The notes: a model not told the origin generated them from the sequence alone. Shown: positions 25,950-35,628, counted from the stretch's first letter. The stretch: 64,000 bases of DNA from Faecalimonas sp. (GCA_029264305.1 JARICA010000020.1:81278-145277); one strand, 5' to 3'. Program-made: numbers and translations.

Positions 25950-25999
25950 AAAAAAGGATTTAAACAGTATTGATGTAGATACGGTTTAGATCCTTTTTT
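25950..25999 (+). terminator. Intrinsic terminator after the YitT gene
   Basis: AAAAAAGGAT...ATCCTTTTTT hairpin beginning one base after the stop codon, about 16 paired positions with one mismatch and an 18-base loop. It insulates the pst operon. Confidence 0.85.
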
Positions 26000-26022
26000 A
26001 TTTATGATAAAAAACTCTTTCA

Positions 26023-26078
26023 TTTTACATAGATTTAACATAGAACAGATTTTGGATTTAACATAACTTAGATATTAT
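26023..26078 (+). promoter_or_regulatory. Pho boxes and promoter of the pst operon
   Basis: Three direct repeats of an 11-base element built on TTWACATAR: 26023-26033, 26034-26044 and, one helical turn further on, 26057-26067. TTTAACA is the PhoP/PhoB half-site of Firmicutes. They replace a -35 hexamer, and TATTAT (26073-26078) is a suitable -10. The regulator PhoB is encoded in the same operon, giving autoregulation under phosphate starvation. Confidence 0.82.
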
Positions 26079-26122
26079 ATAACCTGTGAAGAAGATATTC
26101 AAAATCAAAGGAGAGAAAGAAA

Positions 26123-27028
26123 ATGAAATTGAAAAAAATATTAGCAATTGCAGCAGTAGCAACAATGACAATCGTATCTGTTGTAGGATGCGGAAACAGT
26201 GGTGAGAAAAAAGGCGCAGAAAATAAAACGGAAGGTTGGGATACAGCAAATGATATCGCAGTTGTATCAAGAGAAGATGGTTCAGGAACAAGAGGAGCCT
26301 TTATCGAATTATTTGGAATAGAAGAAAAAGATTCTAGTGGAGAAAAAGTAGATCACACAACAGAAGAAGCAAGCATTACAAATAGTACATCGGTTATGAT
26401 GTCTACTGTAGAAGGAAATGAATATGCAATTGGATACGTTTCTCTTGGTTCTTTAAATGATACAATTAAATCGGTGAAAATCGATGGAGCAGAAGCAACA
26501 GCAGAAAATATTAAATCTGGTAAATATAAAATTTCAAGACCATTTAATATTGTAACAAAAGATAAAGTAAGTGATGTTGCACAGGACTTTATCAATTACA
26601 TTATGAGTCCAGAAGGACAAAAGATTGTAGAAGAAGCAGGATGTATTCCAGTGGATGATGTAAAAGAATATAAATCCAATGGTGCAACTGGTAAAGTGGT
26701 TATTGGAGGATCTTCATCAGTATCACCAGCAATGGAAAAATTAAAAGAAGCATATGTAGCATTAAATCCAAAAGTAGAAGTTGAAATTCAAACAAGTGAT
26801 TCAACAACAGGCGTAACATCAGCAATTGATGGTGTTTTTGATATTGGTATGGCATCAAGAGAATTAAAAGAGAGTGAACTTTCAAAAGGTGTTAAATCTA
26901 CAGTAATCGCATTAGATGGTATTGCAGTAATTGTAAACAATAATAGTGAAGTAAAAGAACTAACAAGCGAACAAGTAAAAGATATTTTTACAGGTAAAGT
27001 AACAGCTTGGGATGAGGTCGTAAAATAA
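26123..27028 (+). CDS. pstS: Phosphate-binding lipoprotein PstS
   Basis: A 301-residue periplasmic-type binding protein that captures phosphate for PstCAB. Lipoprotein signal peptide with lipobox VVGC, C23 being the lipidated cysteine. The phosphate-site segments are SREDGSGTRGAF (about 50-61) and GGSSSVSPAMEKL (about 194-206). The order looks circularly shuffled relative to classical PstS: the SREDGSGTR segment precedes the GSSSV segment, so an N-terminal partial repeat is joined to a fuller C-terminal one. The first gene after the Pho boxes. Confidence 0.94.
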   Translation: MKLKKILAIAAVATMTIVSVVGCGNSGEKKGAENKTEGWDTANDIAVVSREDGSGTRGAFIELFGIEEKDSSGEKVDHTTEEASITNSTSVMMSTVEGNEYAIGYVSLGSLNDTIKSVKIDGAEATAENIKSGKYKISRPFNIVTKDKVSDVAQDFINYIMSPEGQKIVEEAGCIPVDDVKEYKSNGATGKVVIGGSSSVSPAMEKLKEAYVALNPKVEVEIQTSDSTTGVTSAIDGVFDIGMASRELKESELSKGVKSTVIALDGIAVIVNNNSEVKELTSEQVKDIFTGKVTAWDEVVK

Positions 27029-27029
27029 A

Positions 27030-27920
27030 ATGAAAAAAGCATGGAAAGAAAAGTTCATGCGGGGAGTGTTCTTCACTGCTGCCTGTGCCTCGGTGCTGGC
27101 AGTAGCTCTCATTTGTATTTTTTTATTTGCAAATGGGGTTCCTGCAATGAAAGAAATTGGATTTGCTGATTTCCTTTTAGGAGAAAAATGGAAACCAGGA
27201 AATAATATTTATGGAATTTTTCCGATGATTATTGGAAGTATTTATGTAACGGTTGGTGCAATTATCATAGGAGTACCAATCGGTATTTTAACATCTGTAT
27301 TTATGGCGAAATATTGTCCGAAGAAAATGTATCCATTTTTAAAAGGAGCAACAGAATTATTGGCTGGAATACCATCTGTTGTGTATGGTTTTTTTGGATT
27401 AGTTGTAATTGTTCCGATGATACATGAAATATGTTTGGATTTGAGAAGAGCTGGTATATTGGAGCGAGCTGGAGACGGGAAAAGTATTCTTACAGCATCA
27501 ATTTTATTGGGGATGATGATTTTACCAACAATTATTGGAGTAACAGAATCAGCTATTCGTGCTGTCCCAGAGCAATATTATGAAGGTGCATTGGCTCTTG
27601 GTGCAACCCATGAGAGAAGTATTTTTAGAGTGATTTTACCTGCAGCAAAATCAGGGATTTTAGCAGGGGTTATTCTTGGTATTGGACGTGCCATAGGAGA
27701 AACAATGGCAGTTATTATGGTGGCGGGAAATCAGCCAAGATTGCCAGAAGAGATTACACAAGGGGTCAGAACATTAACAGCAAATATCGTAATGGAAATG
27801 GGATATGCCACAGATTTACATCGAGAAGCTTTAATTGCAACAGCGGTTGTTTTATTCGTATTTATTTTGTTGATTAATTTATGTGTATCTATGTTAAATA
27901 GGAGGTCAAGAAATGTCTAA
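27030..27920 (+). CDS. pstC: Phosphate ABC transporter permease PstC
   Basis: A 296-residue inner-membrane permease with six predicted helices. The BPD-transport (EAA) loop is visible as EGALALGATHERSIFRVILPAAKSGI (split here as EGALALGATHERS and FRVILPAAKSGI, about 188-212), and the helix LLAGIPSVVYGFFGL is typical of PstC/PstA. The ATG begins one base after the pstS stop. The end overlaps pstA by 8 bases. Confidence 0.95.
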   Translation: MKKAWKEKFMRGVFFTAACASVLAVALICIFLFANGVPAMKEIGFADFLLGEKWKPGNNIYGIFPMIIGSIYVTVGAIIIGVPIGILTSVFMAKYCPKKMYPFLKGATELLAGIPSVVYGFFGLVVIVPMIHEICLDLRRAGILERAGDGKSILTASILLGMMILPTIIGVTESAIRAVPEQYYEGALALGATHERSIFRVILPAAKSGILAGVILGIGRAIGETMAVIMVAGNQPRLPEEITQGVRTLTANIVMEMGYATDLHREALIATAVVLFVFILLINLCVSMLNRRSRNV

Positions 27921-28776
27921 ATGGAAAAATAAATTACATGCATACTTAAAAACACCAGCCTCCTTTATTGCGATGATTTTGGTTATGCTATCGGCATTCA
28001 TTACATTCACGATATTATTGTTTTTGATTGCCTACATTTTGGTTAAAGGCATTCCACATTTAACAGCGGATTTATTTGCAATGAAGTATACGAGTGAAAA
28101 TAGTTCCCTTATGCCTGCACTCATCAATACGTTGTTCATGACAGCTTTTTCTCTTATTATAGCTGTGCCATTAGGAATTTTTTCTGCTATTTTTTTAGTG
28201 GAATATTCTGGAAAAGGAAATAAATTTGTGGATATTATTCGTATTACGACAGAAACATTGTCAGGAATTCCATCTATTGTATATGGATTGTTTGGTATGT
28301 TGTTTTTTGTATCTACACTAAAATTAGGGTATTCTCTCTTATCAGGTGCGTTTACTTTATCCATTATGATTTTACCATTGATTATGAGGACAACGGAAGA
28401 AGCGTTAAAATCTGTACCTGATACGTATAGAGAAGGAAGCTTTGGATTAGGTGCAGGAAAATTAAGAACAGTATTTCGTGTTGTTCTTCCAAGTGCTGTT
28501 CCGGGAATTTTAGCAGGGGTGATTCTTGCTGTAGGAAGAATTGTAGGAGAGACTGCTGCCTTAATATATACAGCTGGTACAGTACCAGAAGTTGCAGCAA
28601 ATCCCATGAATTCAGGAAGAACCTTGGCAGTACATATGTATAATTTGTCAAATGAGGGATTATTTATGGATAAAGCATATGCAACGGCAGTTGTTCTACT
28701 TGTTATGGTAGTTGGAATCAATTGGTTGTCAGGATTTATAGCAAAGAAGATTACGAAAGGAAAAACGAATGAGTAA
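27913..28776 (+). CDS. pstA: Phosphate ABC transporter permease PstA
   Basis: A 287-residue permease partner of PstC with six helices. [18 protein letters not shown] (about 115-132) and the EAA-type loop [16 protein letters not shown] (about 174-189) define the family. AGGAGG sits at the end of pstC, 6-7 bases from the ATG. The end overlaps pstB by 8 bases, so pstCAB are translationally chained. Confidence 0.95.
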   Translation: MSKWKNKLHAYLKTPASFIAMILVMLSAFITFTILLFLIAYILVKGIPHLTADLFAMKYTSENSSLMPALINTLFMTAFSLIIAVPLGIFSAIFLVEYSGKGNKFVDIIRITTETLSGIPSIVYGLFGMLFFVSTLKLGYSLLSGAFTLSIMILPLIMRTTEEALKSVPDTYREGSFGLGAGKLRTVFRVVLPSAVPGILAGVILAVGRIVGETAALIYTAGTVPEVAANPMNSGRTLAVHMYNLSNEGLFMDKAYATAVVLLVMVVGINWLSGFIAKKITKGKTNE

Positions 28777-29518
28777 AATAAGTATTCAAAACTTAGACTT
28801 GCATTATGGAGAGTTTAAAGCATTAAAAAATGTGAGTTTAGAAATAGAGGAAAAAAAGATTACAGCATTTATTGGACCAAGTGGTTGCGGAAAATCTACT
28901 TTATTAAAATCATTAAACCGTATGAATGATTTGGTAGAAGGATGTAAAATTCATGGGAAAATTTTGCTAGATGGAGAAGATATTTATGGGAAAATGGATG
29001 TGAATCTACTTCGAAAAAGAGTAGGTATGGTATTTCAAAAGCCGAATCCATTTCCAATGAGCATTTATGACAATATTGCCTTTGGACCAAGAACACATGG
29101 TATTCGTTCCAAATCAAAATTAGATGATATTGTGGAAAAATCGCTTCGCGATGCAGCTATATGGGAAGAAACAAAAGATCGATTGAAAAAAAGTGCTTTA
29201 GGAATGTCAGGAGGGCAACAACAAAGACTTTGCATTGCAAGAGCATTGGCAGTACAGCCGGAAGTGCTTTTAATGGATGAACCAACATCAGCACTTGATC
29301 CGATTTCTACGTCAAAGATTGAAGACCTTGCGATAGAATTGAAAAAAGATTATACTATTGTCATGGTTACCCACAACATGCAACAAGCAGTACGCGTGTC
29401 GGATAATACGGCATTTTTCCTTCTTGGTGAGGTAGTAGAATATAATGATACAGAAAAATTGTTTTCTATACCGTCTGATAAACGGACGGAAGATTATATT
29501 ACAGGGAGGTTTGGTTAA
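28769..29518 (+). CDS. pstB: Phosphate ABC transporter ATPase PstB
   Basis: A 249-residue ATPase that powers phosphate import. Walker [10 protein letters not shown] (about 35-43), the PstB-specific [20 protein letters not shown] segment (about 89-108), signature [11 protein letters not shown] (about 148-158) and Walker [13 protein letters not shown] (about 170-181) are all intact, with the switch histidine in VTHNMQQA. Two bases separate its stop from phoU. Confidence 0.97.
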   Translation: MSKISIQNLDLHYGEFKALKNVSLEIEEKKITAFIGPSGCGKSTLLKSLNRMNDLVEGCKIHGKILLDGEDIYGKMDVNLLRKRVGMVFQKPNPFPMSIYDNIAFGPRTHGIRSKSKLDDIVEKSLRDAAIWEETKDRLKKSALGMSGGQQQRLCIARALAVQPEVLLMDEPTSALDPISTSKIEDLAIELKKDYTIVMVTHNMQQAVRVSDNTAFFLLGEVVEYNDTEKLFSIPSDKRTEDYITGRFG

Positions 29519-29520
29519 AG

Positions 29521-30174
29521 ATGAGAAACAAATTCGATATGCAGCTTGATAACATGAACAAGATGCTTGTGGAAATGGGAGAACTTTGTGAAAAGGCAAT
29601 TGCAAATGCAACAAAAGCAGTAGCGGATGGAAATCTTGAAATGGCTAAAATTGTTATCGGAGAAGATGAAGAAATAGACCAGATGGAGAAAGATATCGAA
29701 AGATTATGCTTGAAATTGCTTTTGCAGCAACAGCCAGTTGCGAAAGACTTAAGACAAATTTCAGCAGCACTTAAGATGATTACAGACATGGAACGTATTG
29801 GAGATCAAGCATCCGATATAGCTGAGATTCTGTTATCTGCCAGGGAAAGCAAGGCGTCTACATTGCCATATTTGACAGATATGGCTACAGCAACTAGTAA
29901 GATGGTAACAAAGAGTGTACAGGCGTTTGTTGAAAAAGATTTGGAACTCACAAGGAAAGTCATCGCTTCTGATGATAAGGTGGATACACTGTTTGATCAG
30001 GTGAAAGAAAGGCTGATTTCATTTTTAGCGACAACAGAAAATCAGGGTGAAAGAGCAATCGATATGTTAATGATTGCAAAATATTTGGAACGTATTGGTG
30101 ATCATGCCACAAATATTGCAGAATGGGTTGAATTTTCAATTACTGGTGTACATAGAGAGCAGAGAGAACACTAG
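29521..30174 (+). CDS. phoU: Phosphate signalling protein PhoU
   Basis: A 217-residue all-helical protein made of two PhoU repeats, each with the acidic metal-binding pattern E/DxxxD (EEIDQMEKDIERLCL near 55-69 and the DMERIGDQASDIAE block near 89-102; the second repeat has KYLERIGDHATNIAEW near the C-terminus). PhoU links the Pst transporter to the PhoR sensor and represses the regulon when phosphate is ample. Position between pstB and phoB fits. Confidence 0.96.
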   Translation: MRNKFDMQLDNMNKMLVEMGELCEKAIANATKAVADGNLEMAKIVIGEDEEIDQMEKDIERLCLKLLLQQQPVAKDLRQISAALKMITDMERIGDQASDIAEILLSARESKASTLPYLTDMATATSKMVTKSVQAFVEKDLELTRKVIASDDKVDTLFDQVKERLISFLATTENQGERAIDMLMIAKYLERIGDHATNIAEWVEFSITGVHREQREH

Positions 30175-30191
30175 AAGATAAGGAGAATGGA

Positions 30192-30872
30192 ATGATATAT
30201 TGTGTAGAGGACGATAGTAACATTCGGGAACTTGTTGTATATACATTAGAATCGACAGGCTTTAAAGCACGTGGATTTGAAGAAGGAAAGGCATTTATGG
30301 AAGCTTTGGCGTTTGAAACGCCAGAGCTTGTTTTGCTTGATATTATGCTTCCGGGTGAAGATGGAATAGAAATTTTAAAGAAATTGAGAAAAACTGCAAG
30401 AACAAAGGATATTCCTGTTATCATGCTAACTGCGAAGGGGTCCGAATATGATAAAGTAATTGGTTTAGATACAGGTGCAGATGATTATATTACAAAGCCG
30501 TTTGGAATGATGGAGTTAGTTTCGAGAATTAAAGCGGTTCTTAGAAGGTCAATCCGAAATAAGGAAGAAACAACGTATCGTATAGAAAATATTCTTATTG
30601 ATGTGGAAAAGCATAAGGTGAAAGTGGATGGAAAAACAATTGTATTGACGTTAAAAGAATTTGAATTATTGGAACTATTAATGAAAAATCGATATATTGT
30701 TTTATCTAGAGATAGATTGTTAGAGGAAATTTGGGGATATGATTTCAGTGGAGAAACAAGGACTGTAGATGTACATGTGCGTACGCTACGTCAGAAACTT
30801 GGTGATGCAGGGGAATTAATTGAAACAGTAAGAGGTGTAGGCTATAGAATTGGAGGAGACAATGAAGAGTAG
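30192..30872 (+). CDS. phoB: Phosphate response regulator, PhoB/PhoP type
   Basis: A 226-residue OmpR-family response regulator: receiver domain 1-118 with D50 as phosphate acceptor (LLDIMLPGEDG), T80-type switch residue in MLTAKG and K102-type lysine in YITKPFG, then a winged-helix DNA-binding domain (LLELLMKNRYIVLSRDRLLE; RTVDVHVRTLRQKL). Expected to bind the Pho boxes at 26023-26067 upstream of pstS. Overlaps phoR by 11 bases. Confidence 0.93.
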   Translation: MIYCVEDDSNIRELVVYTLESTGFKARGFEEGKAFMEALAFETPELVLLDIMLPGEDGIEILKKLRKTARTKDIPVIMLTAKGSEYDKVIGLDTGADDYITKPFGMMELVSRIKAVLRRSIRNKEETTYRIENILIDVEKHKVKVDGKTIVLTLKEFELLELLMKNRYIVLSRDRLLEEIWGYDFSGETRTVDVHVRTLRQKLGDAGELIETVRGVGYRIGGDNEE

Positions 30873-32175
30873 AATACAAAGAAGTATGGTATTTATTCTT
30901 TTTATTACACTTTTAACAACATATGCACTGTTGGCTTTAGTGGTGTATCAACAATCTTTTTTCAATTTGGAAAGTGAGGTAGAACAAGAAGCAGATTATA
31001 TGAAAGCTGCCATTGATATTTCTGGAGAACAATATTTAGAAACAATGGATGAGGTGCGTCAGAAAGCAAGGGTAACTGTTGTACAACCGAGCGGTCAAGT
31101 ATTATATGATTCAGGATTAGGACAGGAACGGTTAGAGAATCATCGAGAACGAAAAGAAATAAAAGAAGCATTGCAAAAGGGAAAGGGCAGTGATGTTAGA
31201 AAATCGGATACAACAAAAGAGCGTTCGATATATTATGCAATACAGTTAAAAAATGGAAACGTACTTCGTGTGGCAAGGACTGTGGATAATGTATGGCCGA
31301 TGTTATTAAATGTACTTCCGTATATGATTGGTATAGGGATTGTGATGATCGGAATTGCTATTCTCTTAGCAAGATGGCAAACAGGTAAATTAATTCGTCC
31401 TATAAATGAATTGGATTTGGAAGAACCTTTAGAAAATGAAGTGTATGAAGAATTACAACCTCTGTTGGAAGGATTAGATAGAAGGAATAAAGAAAAAGAA
31501 GCAGTTGCACAAATGAGAAAAGAATTTTCGGCAAATGTTTCACATGAATTAAAGACACCGTTGACATCCATATCAGGTTATGCAGAAATTATGAAAAGTG
31601 GATTGGTTAAACCGGAGGACATGCAGAATTTTTCAGAACGAATTTACAATGAAGCAAGTCGCCTGATTACGCTTGTTGAAGATATTATTCAGTTATCAAA
31701 ACTTGATGAACAAAAGGTGGAGTTAGAAAAAGAAGATGTAGATTTATTTATGCTATGTTGTGAAGTGTGTAGTCGTTTATCTTTGCAGGCAGAAAAGAAA
31801 AAGGTGAAAATAGAAGTTACAGGAGAACCTGTTATCTATAGTGGCATACGACAGATTTTAAGTGAGATGATTTATAATCTTTGTGAAAATGGAATCAAGT
31901 ATAATATAGAAGGTGGAACGTTAAGTGTTTGGGCAGGGAATACGTTGCAAGGGAAAAAGGTCATTATTCGAGATACAGGGATTGGAATTCCTAAAGAAGA
32001 TCAAGAAAGAATTTTTGAACGTTTTTATCGTGTGGACAAAAGTCATTCTAAACAAAGCGGGGGAACAGGTCTTGGACTTTCTATTGTTAAACATGGAGCG
32101 ATGTTACATCACGCAGATTTACGTGTGAAAAGCGAGGTGGGGAAAGGAACGACAATGGAAATTATTTTTTCATAA
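30862..32175 (+). CDS. phoR: Phosphate sensor histidine kinase PhoR
   Basis: A 437-residue membrane histidine kinase. Two transmembrane helices (about 8-28 and 145-167) flank an extracytoplasmic domain; then a linker, the H-box FSANVSHELKTPLTS with H228, N-box LCENGIKYN, G1 DTGIGIP, F-box and G2 GGTGLGLSIVKHG. No PAS domain was evident. A TTG 12 bases upstream is in frame, but GGAGGAGA directly before the ATG at 30862 fixes this start. Phosphorylates PhoB when phosphate is limiting. It ends the pst-pho operon. Confidence 0.92.
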   Translation: MKSRIQRSMVFILFITLLTTYALLALVVYQQSFFNLESEVEQEADYMKAAIDISGEQYLETMDEVRQKARVTVVQPSGQVLYDSGLGQERLENHRERKEIKEALQKGKGSDVRKSDTTKERSIYYAIQLKNGNVLRVARTVDNVWPMLLNVLPYMIGIGIVMIGIAILLARWQTGKLIRPINELDLEEPLENEVYEELQPLLEGLDRRNKEKEAVAQMRKEFSANVSHELKTPLTSISGYAEIMKSGLVKPEDMQNFSERIYNEASRLITLVEDIIQLSKLDEQKVELEKEDVDLFMLCCEVCSRLSLQAEKKKVKIEVTGEPVIYSGIRQILSEMIYNLCENGIKYNIEGGTLSVWAGNTLQGKKVIIRDTGIGIPKEDQERIFERFYRVDKSHSKQSGGTGLGLSIVKHGAMLHHADLRVKSEVGKGTTMEIIFS

Positions 32176-32198
32176 TATGAGAATATAGAAATAATAGT

Positions 32199-32243
32199 AA
32201 AGACGGTATCGTCCAGTGTATTGAACGATACCGTCTTTGTTTT
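32199..32243. terminator. Bidirectional terminator between phoR and rubredoxin
   Basis: A 14-base-pair perfect stem (32199-32212 with 32225-32238) with a 12-base loop. TTTGTTTTA follows on the plus strand and A-rich sequence precedes it, giving U runs in both directions; it serves both convergent genes. Confidence 0.88.
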
Positions 32244-32403
32244 ATTCTTCAACTACAAATACATCTTTTCCTAATCCACAGATTGGGCATACCCAATCAT
32301 CAGGAATATCTTCAAAAGCTGTACCTGGTGCAATTCCTCCATCTGGATCGCCAAGTTCTGGATCATATACATAACCACATGGTTCACATAAATATTTCTT
32401 CAT
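32242..32403 (-). CDS. Rubredoxin
   Basis: A 53-residue iron-sulfur-free electron carrier holding one iron in four cysteines. The motifs C6-E-P-C9-G-Y and C39-P-I-C42-G are complete, with the conserved D-P-E-G/D-D-P and W37 between them. AGGAGG lies 9 bases before the ATG on the minus strand. Typical of anaerobes, where it passes electrons to peroxide- and superoxide-detoxifying enzymes; no such partner gene is adjacent. It is a single-gene unit facing phoR. Confidence 0.97.
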   Translation of the reverse strand: MKKYLCEPCGYVYDPELGDPDGGIAPGTAFEDIPDDWVCPICGLGKDVFVVEE

Positions 32404-32560
32404 TGATTTTACCTCCTAAAAATATTTTATATGCATATAGTAACATACTTTTAACGAAAATCATACAATTATTTTTAACCTTATAATGTATAAAAAGTAG
32501 GTCGATGTAGAGAAAAAAATAGGAAAAATAACGAAAGTTAAATTTGGTGTTCAAAAAATA

Positions 32561-32589
32561 TATACAAAAATGTCGAAAAATGTTATATT
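32561..32589 (+). promoter_or_regulatory. Possible promoter of the capsule locus
   Basis: TATACA (32561-32566), 17 bases, TATATT (32584-32589), 60 bases before the LCP ATG. The 246-base gap between rubredoxin and LCP is very AT-rich and this is the best-spaced pair I see; experimental support would be needed. Confidence 0.4.
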
Positions 32590-32649
32590 ATGTAAAGAAA
32601 TTTAAAAGTTGTTATGTTGAGATACTATGTTTAATGAGAGGTGAAAAAC

Positions 32650-34098
32650 ATGAAAACAATGGATCAAAGATTGTGCAGAAAAGGAAAACACATTATAGGG
32701 AAGATAATAGCAGGAATAGAATTGGTGGTTTCTGCTATTTTTTTGAGTTTATTATGGAAATTCGGAGCATTTTCTACAGACTTGATGATTATTATAGCAA
32801 TTATACTATTGGTATTGTTTGGAATGTGCTTTGGAATGCAATTTGGTAAGAAAAAAATGGCGATCGTAGGAATTGTATTTAGTTTACTATTTTCAAGCAT
32901 ATTTGGTTTTGCGAGTTACTATATTTGGAAGATGGATGCAGCCATCGAGAAAGTTGGCGGAGCAAAATATAAGACAGATAATATGGTTGCTGTTGTAAGA
33001 AAGGGAGATAAAGCAGAATCACTCTTAGAAGCGAAAACGTATAAGTTCGGTTGTCAAACAGAACTAGACCAAGAAAACACAGAAAAGATGCGCAAGAAGA
33101 TCGATGAATTACTTGGACAAAAGATCGATGCGAAAGAATATGCTAGTATGGAAGAAATGGCAGAAGCATTGTTAGATGGAGAAATCGATGTGGCAATTTA
33201 TAACGAAGCATTTAATGGCATTCTAGGGGATAAAGTAAAGGGGTATGAGTCTAAAATCCGGGTGTTATATCAATATGGAATAGATACACAATTAGAAGAG
33301 CCAGAGAAGTTATCGGTAAAAGAGCCATTTAATGTATATCTTAGTGGGATTGATGTGTATGGTCCTATATCGACAAATAGTAGAAGTGATGTAAATATTA
33401 TTATGACGGTGAATCCACAGACAAAGCAAATTTTATTAACAACAACACCAAGAGATTACTATGTGGAAATTCCAGGTATCTCCAAGGGACGAAAAGATAA
33501 ATTAACCCATGCAGGAATATATGGTGTAGATAAGTCTATGGCAACATTGGAACAAATCTATGGGATTGATTTGAATTACTATGCAAGGGTGAACTTCACT
33601 TCCTTGATTAAAATAGTAGATTTGCTCGATGGAGTTGATGTAAATTCTGATTATGATTTTTCAGTTAGGGAATATAAGTTTGATAAAGGGATGAATCATT
33701 TGAATGGCGAACAGGCGTTAGCCTTTGCGAGAGAGCGTCATAGTTTTAAGGAAGGGGATAACCAGAGAGGGAAAAATCAGGAAGCGATTATTACAGCCAT
33801 TATTAAAAAGGTAATGTCTCCAGTTATTTTGAAAGATACAACACGATTGTTAAATAGTGTTGCGGATAGTGTGGAAACGAATATGACAAAGGATGAAATT
33901 ATGACTTTAGTGCGTATGCAATTGAAAACTGGTTCGGAATGGAAGGTTACCTCGGTAAATGCTGTTGGAAAGGGAAGTAAACAAGCATGTTATTCTTCAG
34001 GAAGACAGTTACTTTATGTTATGTATCCGAATCAAGAATCTGTTTCTGCTATACAACAAAAAATGAAAAGTGTACTTGCAGGAGAAGTATTAGAGTAG
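32650..34098 (+). CDS. LytR-CpsA-Psr (LCP) family phosphotransferase
   Basis: A 482-residue membrane enzyme that attaches undecaprenyl-linked glycopolymers to peptidoglycan. Three N-terminal helices (about 18-100) are followed by an extra extracytoplasmic domain (about 110-235, resembling a solute-binding half) and the LCP domain (about 240-400) with RSDVNIIMTVNP, TTPRDYYVEIP and the lipid-phosphate-binding arginines in ALAFARERHSF and GDNQRGKNQE. The start at 32650 follows GAGAGGTG; an in-frame GTG lies 9 bases upstream. First gene of the capsule locus, so its substrate is probably the polymer made there. Confidence 0.9.
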   Translation: MKTMDQRLCRKGKHIIGKIIAGIELVVSAIFLSLLWKFGAFSTDLMIIIAIILLVLFGMCFGMQFGKKKMAIVGIVFSLLFSSIFGFASYYIWKMDAAIEKVGGAKYKTDNMVAVVRKGDKAESLLEAKTYKFGCQTELDQENTEKMRKKIDELLGQKIDAKEYASMEEMAEALLDGEIDVAIYNEAFNGILGDKVKGYESKIRVLYQYGIDTQLEEPEKLSVKEPFNVYLSGIDVYGPISTNSRSDVNIIMTVNPQTKQILLTTTPRDYYVEIPGISKGRKDKLTHAGIYGVDKSMATLEQIYGIDLNYYARVNFTSLIKIVDLLDGVDVNSDYDFSVREYKFDKGMNHLNGEQALAFARERHSFKEGDNQRGKNQEAIITAIIKKVMSPVILKDTTRLLNSVADSVETNMTKDEIMTLVRMQLKTGSEWKVTSVNAVGKGSKQACYSSGRQLLYVMYPNQESVSAIQQKMKSVLAGEVLE

Positions 34099-34116
34099 AG
34101 AGAATGGAGTGGATGA

Positions 34117-34842
34117 ATGAAAGGGATTGTTGATGTACATTGCCATATTTTGCCTGAGATTGATGATGGGGCAAAAAATTGGGGAGAAGCATATCAGATG
34201 TTACGAATGGCTTATGATGAGGGAATACGAGTTATTGTTGCTACACCTCACCATCATGAGCATCGTGGAATGTGTACCCCGCTACAATATAAGAAGAGAT
34301 TAACGACACTTCGGAAAATGGCACAAGAAATTGACGAGAAATTTCTGATTATGCCGGGGATGGAAATTTATTTTAATCAAGATGTAGTTCACAAATTGGA
34401 ACATAAAAAAGTACATACAATGGGGAAGTCAAAATATGTACTAATTGAGTTTTCTCCTAATGCGGAGTTCCATTATATTCAACAAGGGTTACAACAGATA
34501 CAGATGAAGGGGTATTTGCCGATTTTAGCCCATATAGAAAGATACCGTTGCTTGTTAGATTCGGAAGAATATGTATCCTACTTGATGGATATGGGTATAT
34601 ATGTGCAAGTGAATGCGGGAAGTATTATTGGAAAATCAGGACGAACAGTGAAAAAATTTGTTAAAAATTTATTGGAAGAGCAATATGTGCATTTTGTGGG
34701 AACGGATGCTCATAGTTCTGGAAGAAGAAGTCCGATGATTCAGAAAAGTGCAGAGTACGTACAAAAGAAATTTGGGGAAGATTATGCAAAAGAAATCTTT
34801 CATTCTAATGGAATAAAAATGCTAAAAAATATACTAATTTAA
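34117..34842 (+). CDS. CpsB/YwqE-type protein-tyrosine phosphatase (PHP fold)
   Basis: A 241-residue metal-dependent phosphatase. The PHP-fold ligands are visible: DVHCHILPEIDDG (about 5-17), TPHHHEH (about 47-53), PGMEIYF, ILAHIERY and GTDAHSS near 197-203. In Gram-positive capsule systems this enzyme removes phosphate from the CpsD tyrosine kinase encoded two genes downstream, controlling chain length and export. The order LCP-CpsB-CpsC-CpsD matches streptococcal and Clostridia capsule operons. Confidence 0.93.
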   Translation: MKGIVDVHCHILPEIDDGAKNWGEAYQMLRMAYDEGIRVIVATPHHHEHRGMCTPLQYKKRLTTLRKMAQEIDEKFLIMPGMEIYFNQDVVHKLEHKKVHTMGKSKYVLIEFSPNAEFHYIQQGLQQIQMKGYLPILAHIERYRCLLDSEEYVSYLMDMGIYVQVNAGSIIGKSGRTVKKFVKNLLEEQYVHFVGTDAHSSGRRSPMIQKSAEYVQKKFGEDYAKEIFHSNGIKMLKNILI

Positions 34843-34863
34843 TGAATGATGAGAGGAAGAATG

Positions 34864-35628
34864 ATGGAAAAGAATACGAGTTTAGAACAAGAAGAAATTA
34901 CAATTGATCTTGGAATGTTGATATCAGCATTGTGGAAAAAGGCGCATATTATTTTATTATCCGCAGTGGTTTTTGCTCTGTTGGGATTTGTGGGCACAAA
35001 ATTATTTGTTACTCCACAGTATGATTCGGTTACAAAAATTTATATTGTTCCAAAACAAAATGAAAACACAGTAAATTCTAGTGATTTGCAGGCAGGTGCA
35101 TTGTTGACAAAAGACTATATGGAGATGATTAAAAGTCGACCAGTGTTAGAAGAAGTTTCGTCGGTACTAAACTTGAAAGAAACTCCAAAAGAGTTAAGTG
35201 AAATGATTACAGTGGAAACGCCTGCGGATACACGTGTGCTTAAAATTATTGTGCGTCATACTGATCCAAAGAAAGCGAAAAATATTGCAGATGCAGTAAG
35301 GGAATCTGCTAGCATACATATTCAAGAAGTGATGAATATTGATGCAGTAAATACAGTGGAAGAAGCCAATCTTCCACTGCAAAAAGCATCTCCTAACGTT
35401 GCAAGGAATGTATTGATGGCAGGAATGTTTGGCGTTCTTTTGTGCATAGGGATTATTCTTTTGAATTTTATGCGTGATGACACGATTAAAACGCCAGTAG
35501 ATGTAGAGAAATATTTAGAAATGAATGTTTTGGCTTCTATTCCTATTAAGGAAGAGGTGAAAAAAAATAAAAAAGGTAAATATTCTAAAAAGAAAAACAT
35601 AAAAAGAGCAGTAAAAGTAAGAAGATAA
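34864..35628 (+). CDS. Capsule chain-length / kinase activator protein (CpsC, Wzz type)
   Basis: A protein of about 254 residues with two transmembrane helices (about 26-46 and 188-208) flanking an extracytoplasmic Wzz domain. It begins EITIDLGMLISALWKK, and the second helix is followed by a basic tail (KKNKKGKYSKKKN). CpsC-type proteins set polymer length and activate the separate kinase CpsD. Several ATGs are in frame (34846, 34861, 34864); 34864 has the best spacing to GAGAGGA. The next gene begins 12 bases later. Confidence 0.88.
   Translation: MEKNTSLEQEEITIDLGMLISALWKKAHIILLSAVVFALLGFVGTKLFVTPQYDSVTKIYIVPKQNENTVNSSDLQAGALLTKDYMEMIKSRPVLEEVSSVLNLKETPKELSEMITVETPADTRVLKIIVRHTDPKKAKNIADAVRESASIHIQEVMNIDAVNTVEEANLPLQKASPNVARNVLMAGMFGVLLCIGIILLNFMRDDTIKTPVDVEKYLEMNVLASIPIKEEVKKNKKGKYSKKKNIKRAVKVRR

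Noticed and set aside
28032..28721. 229-codon minus-strand frame opposite pstA
   Set aside because: Shadow of a clear pstA gene; no ribosome site or recognisable motif.
32283..32486. Plus-strand 67-codon frame over rubredoxin
   Set aside because: The minus strand encodes a complete rubredoxin with both cysteine pairs and an AGGAGG site.
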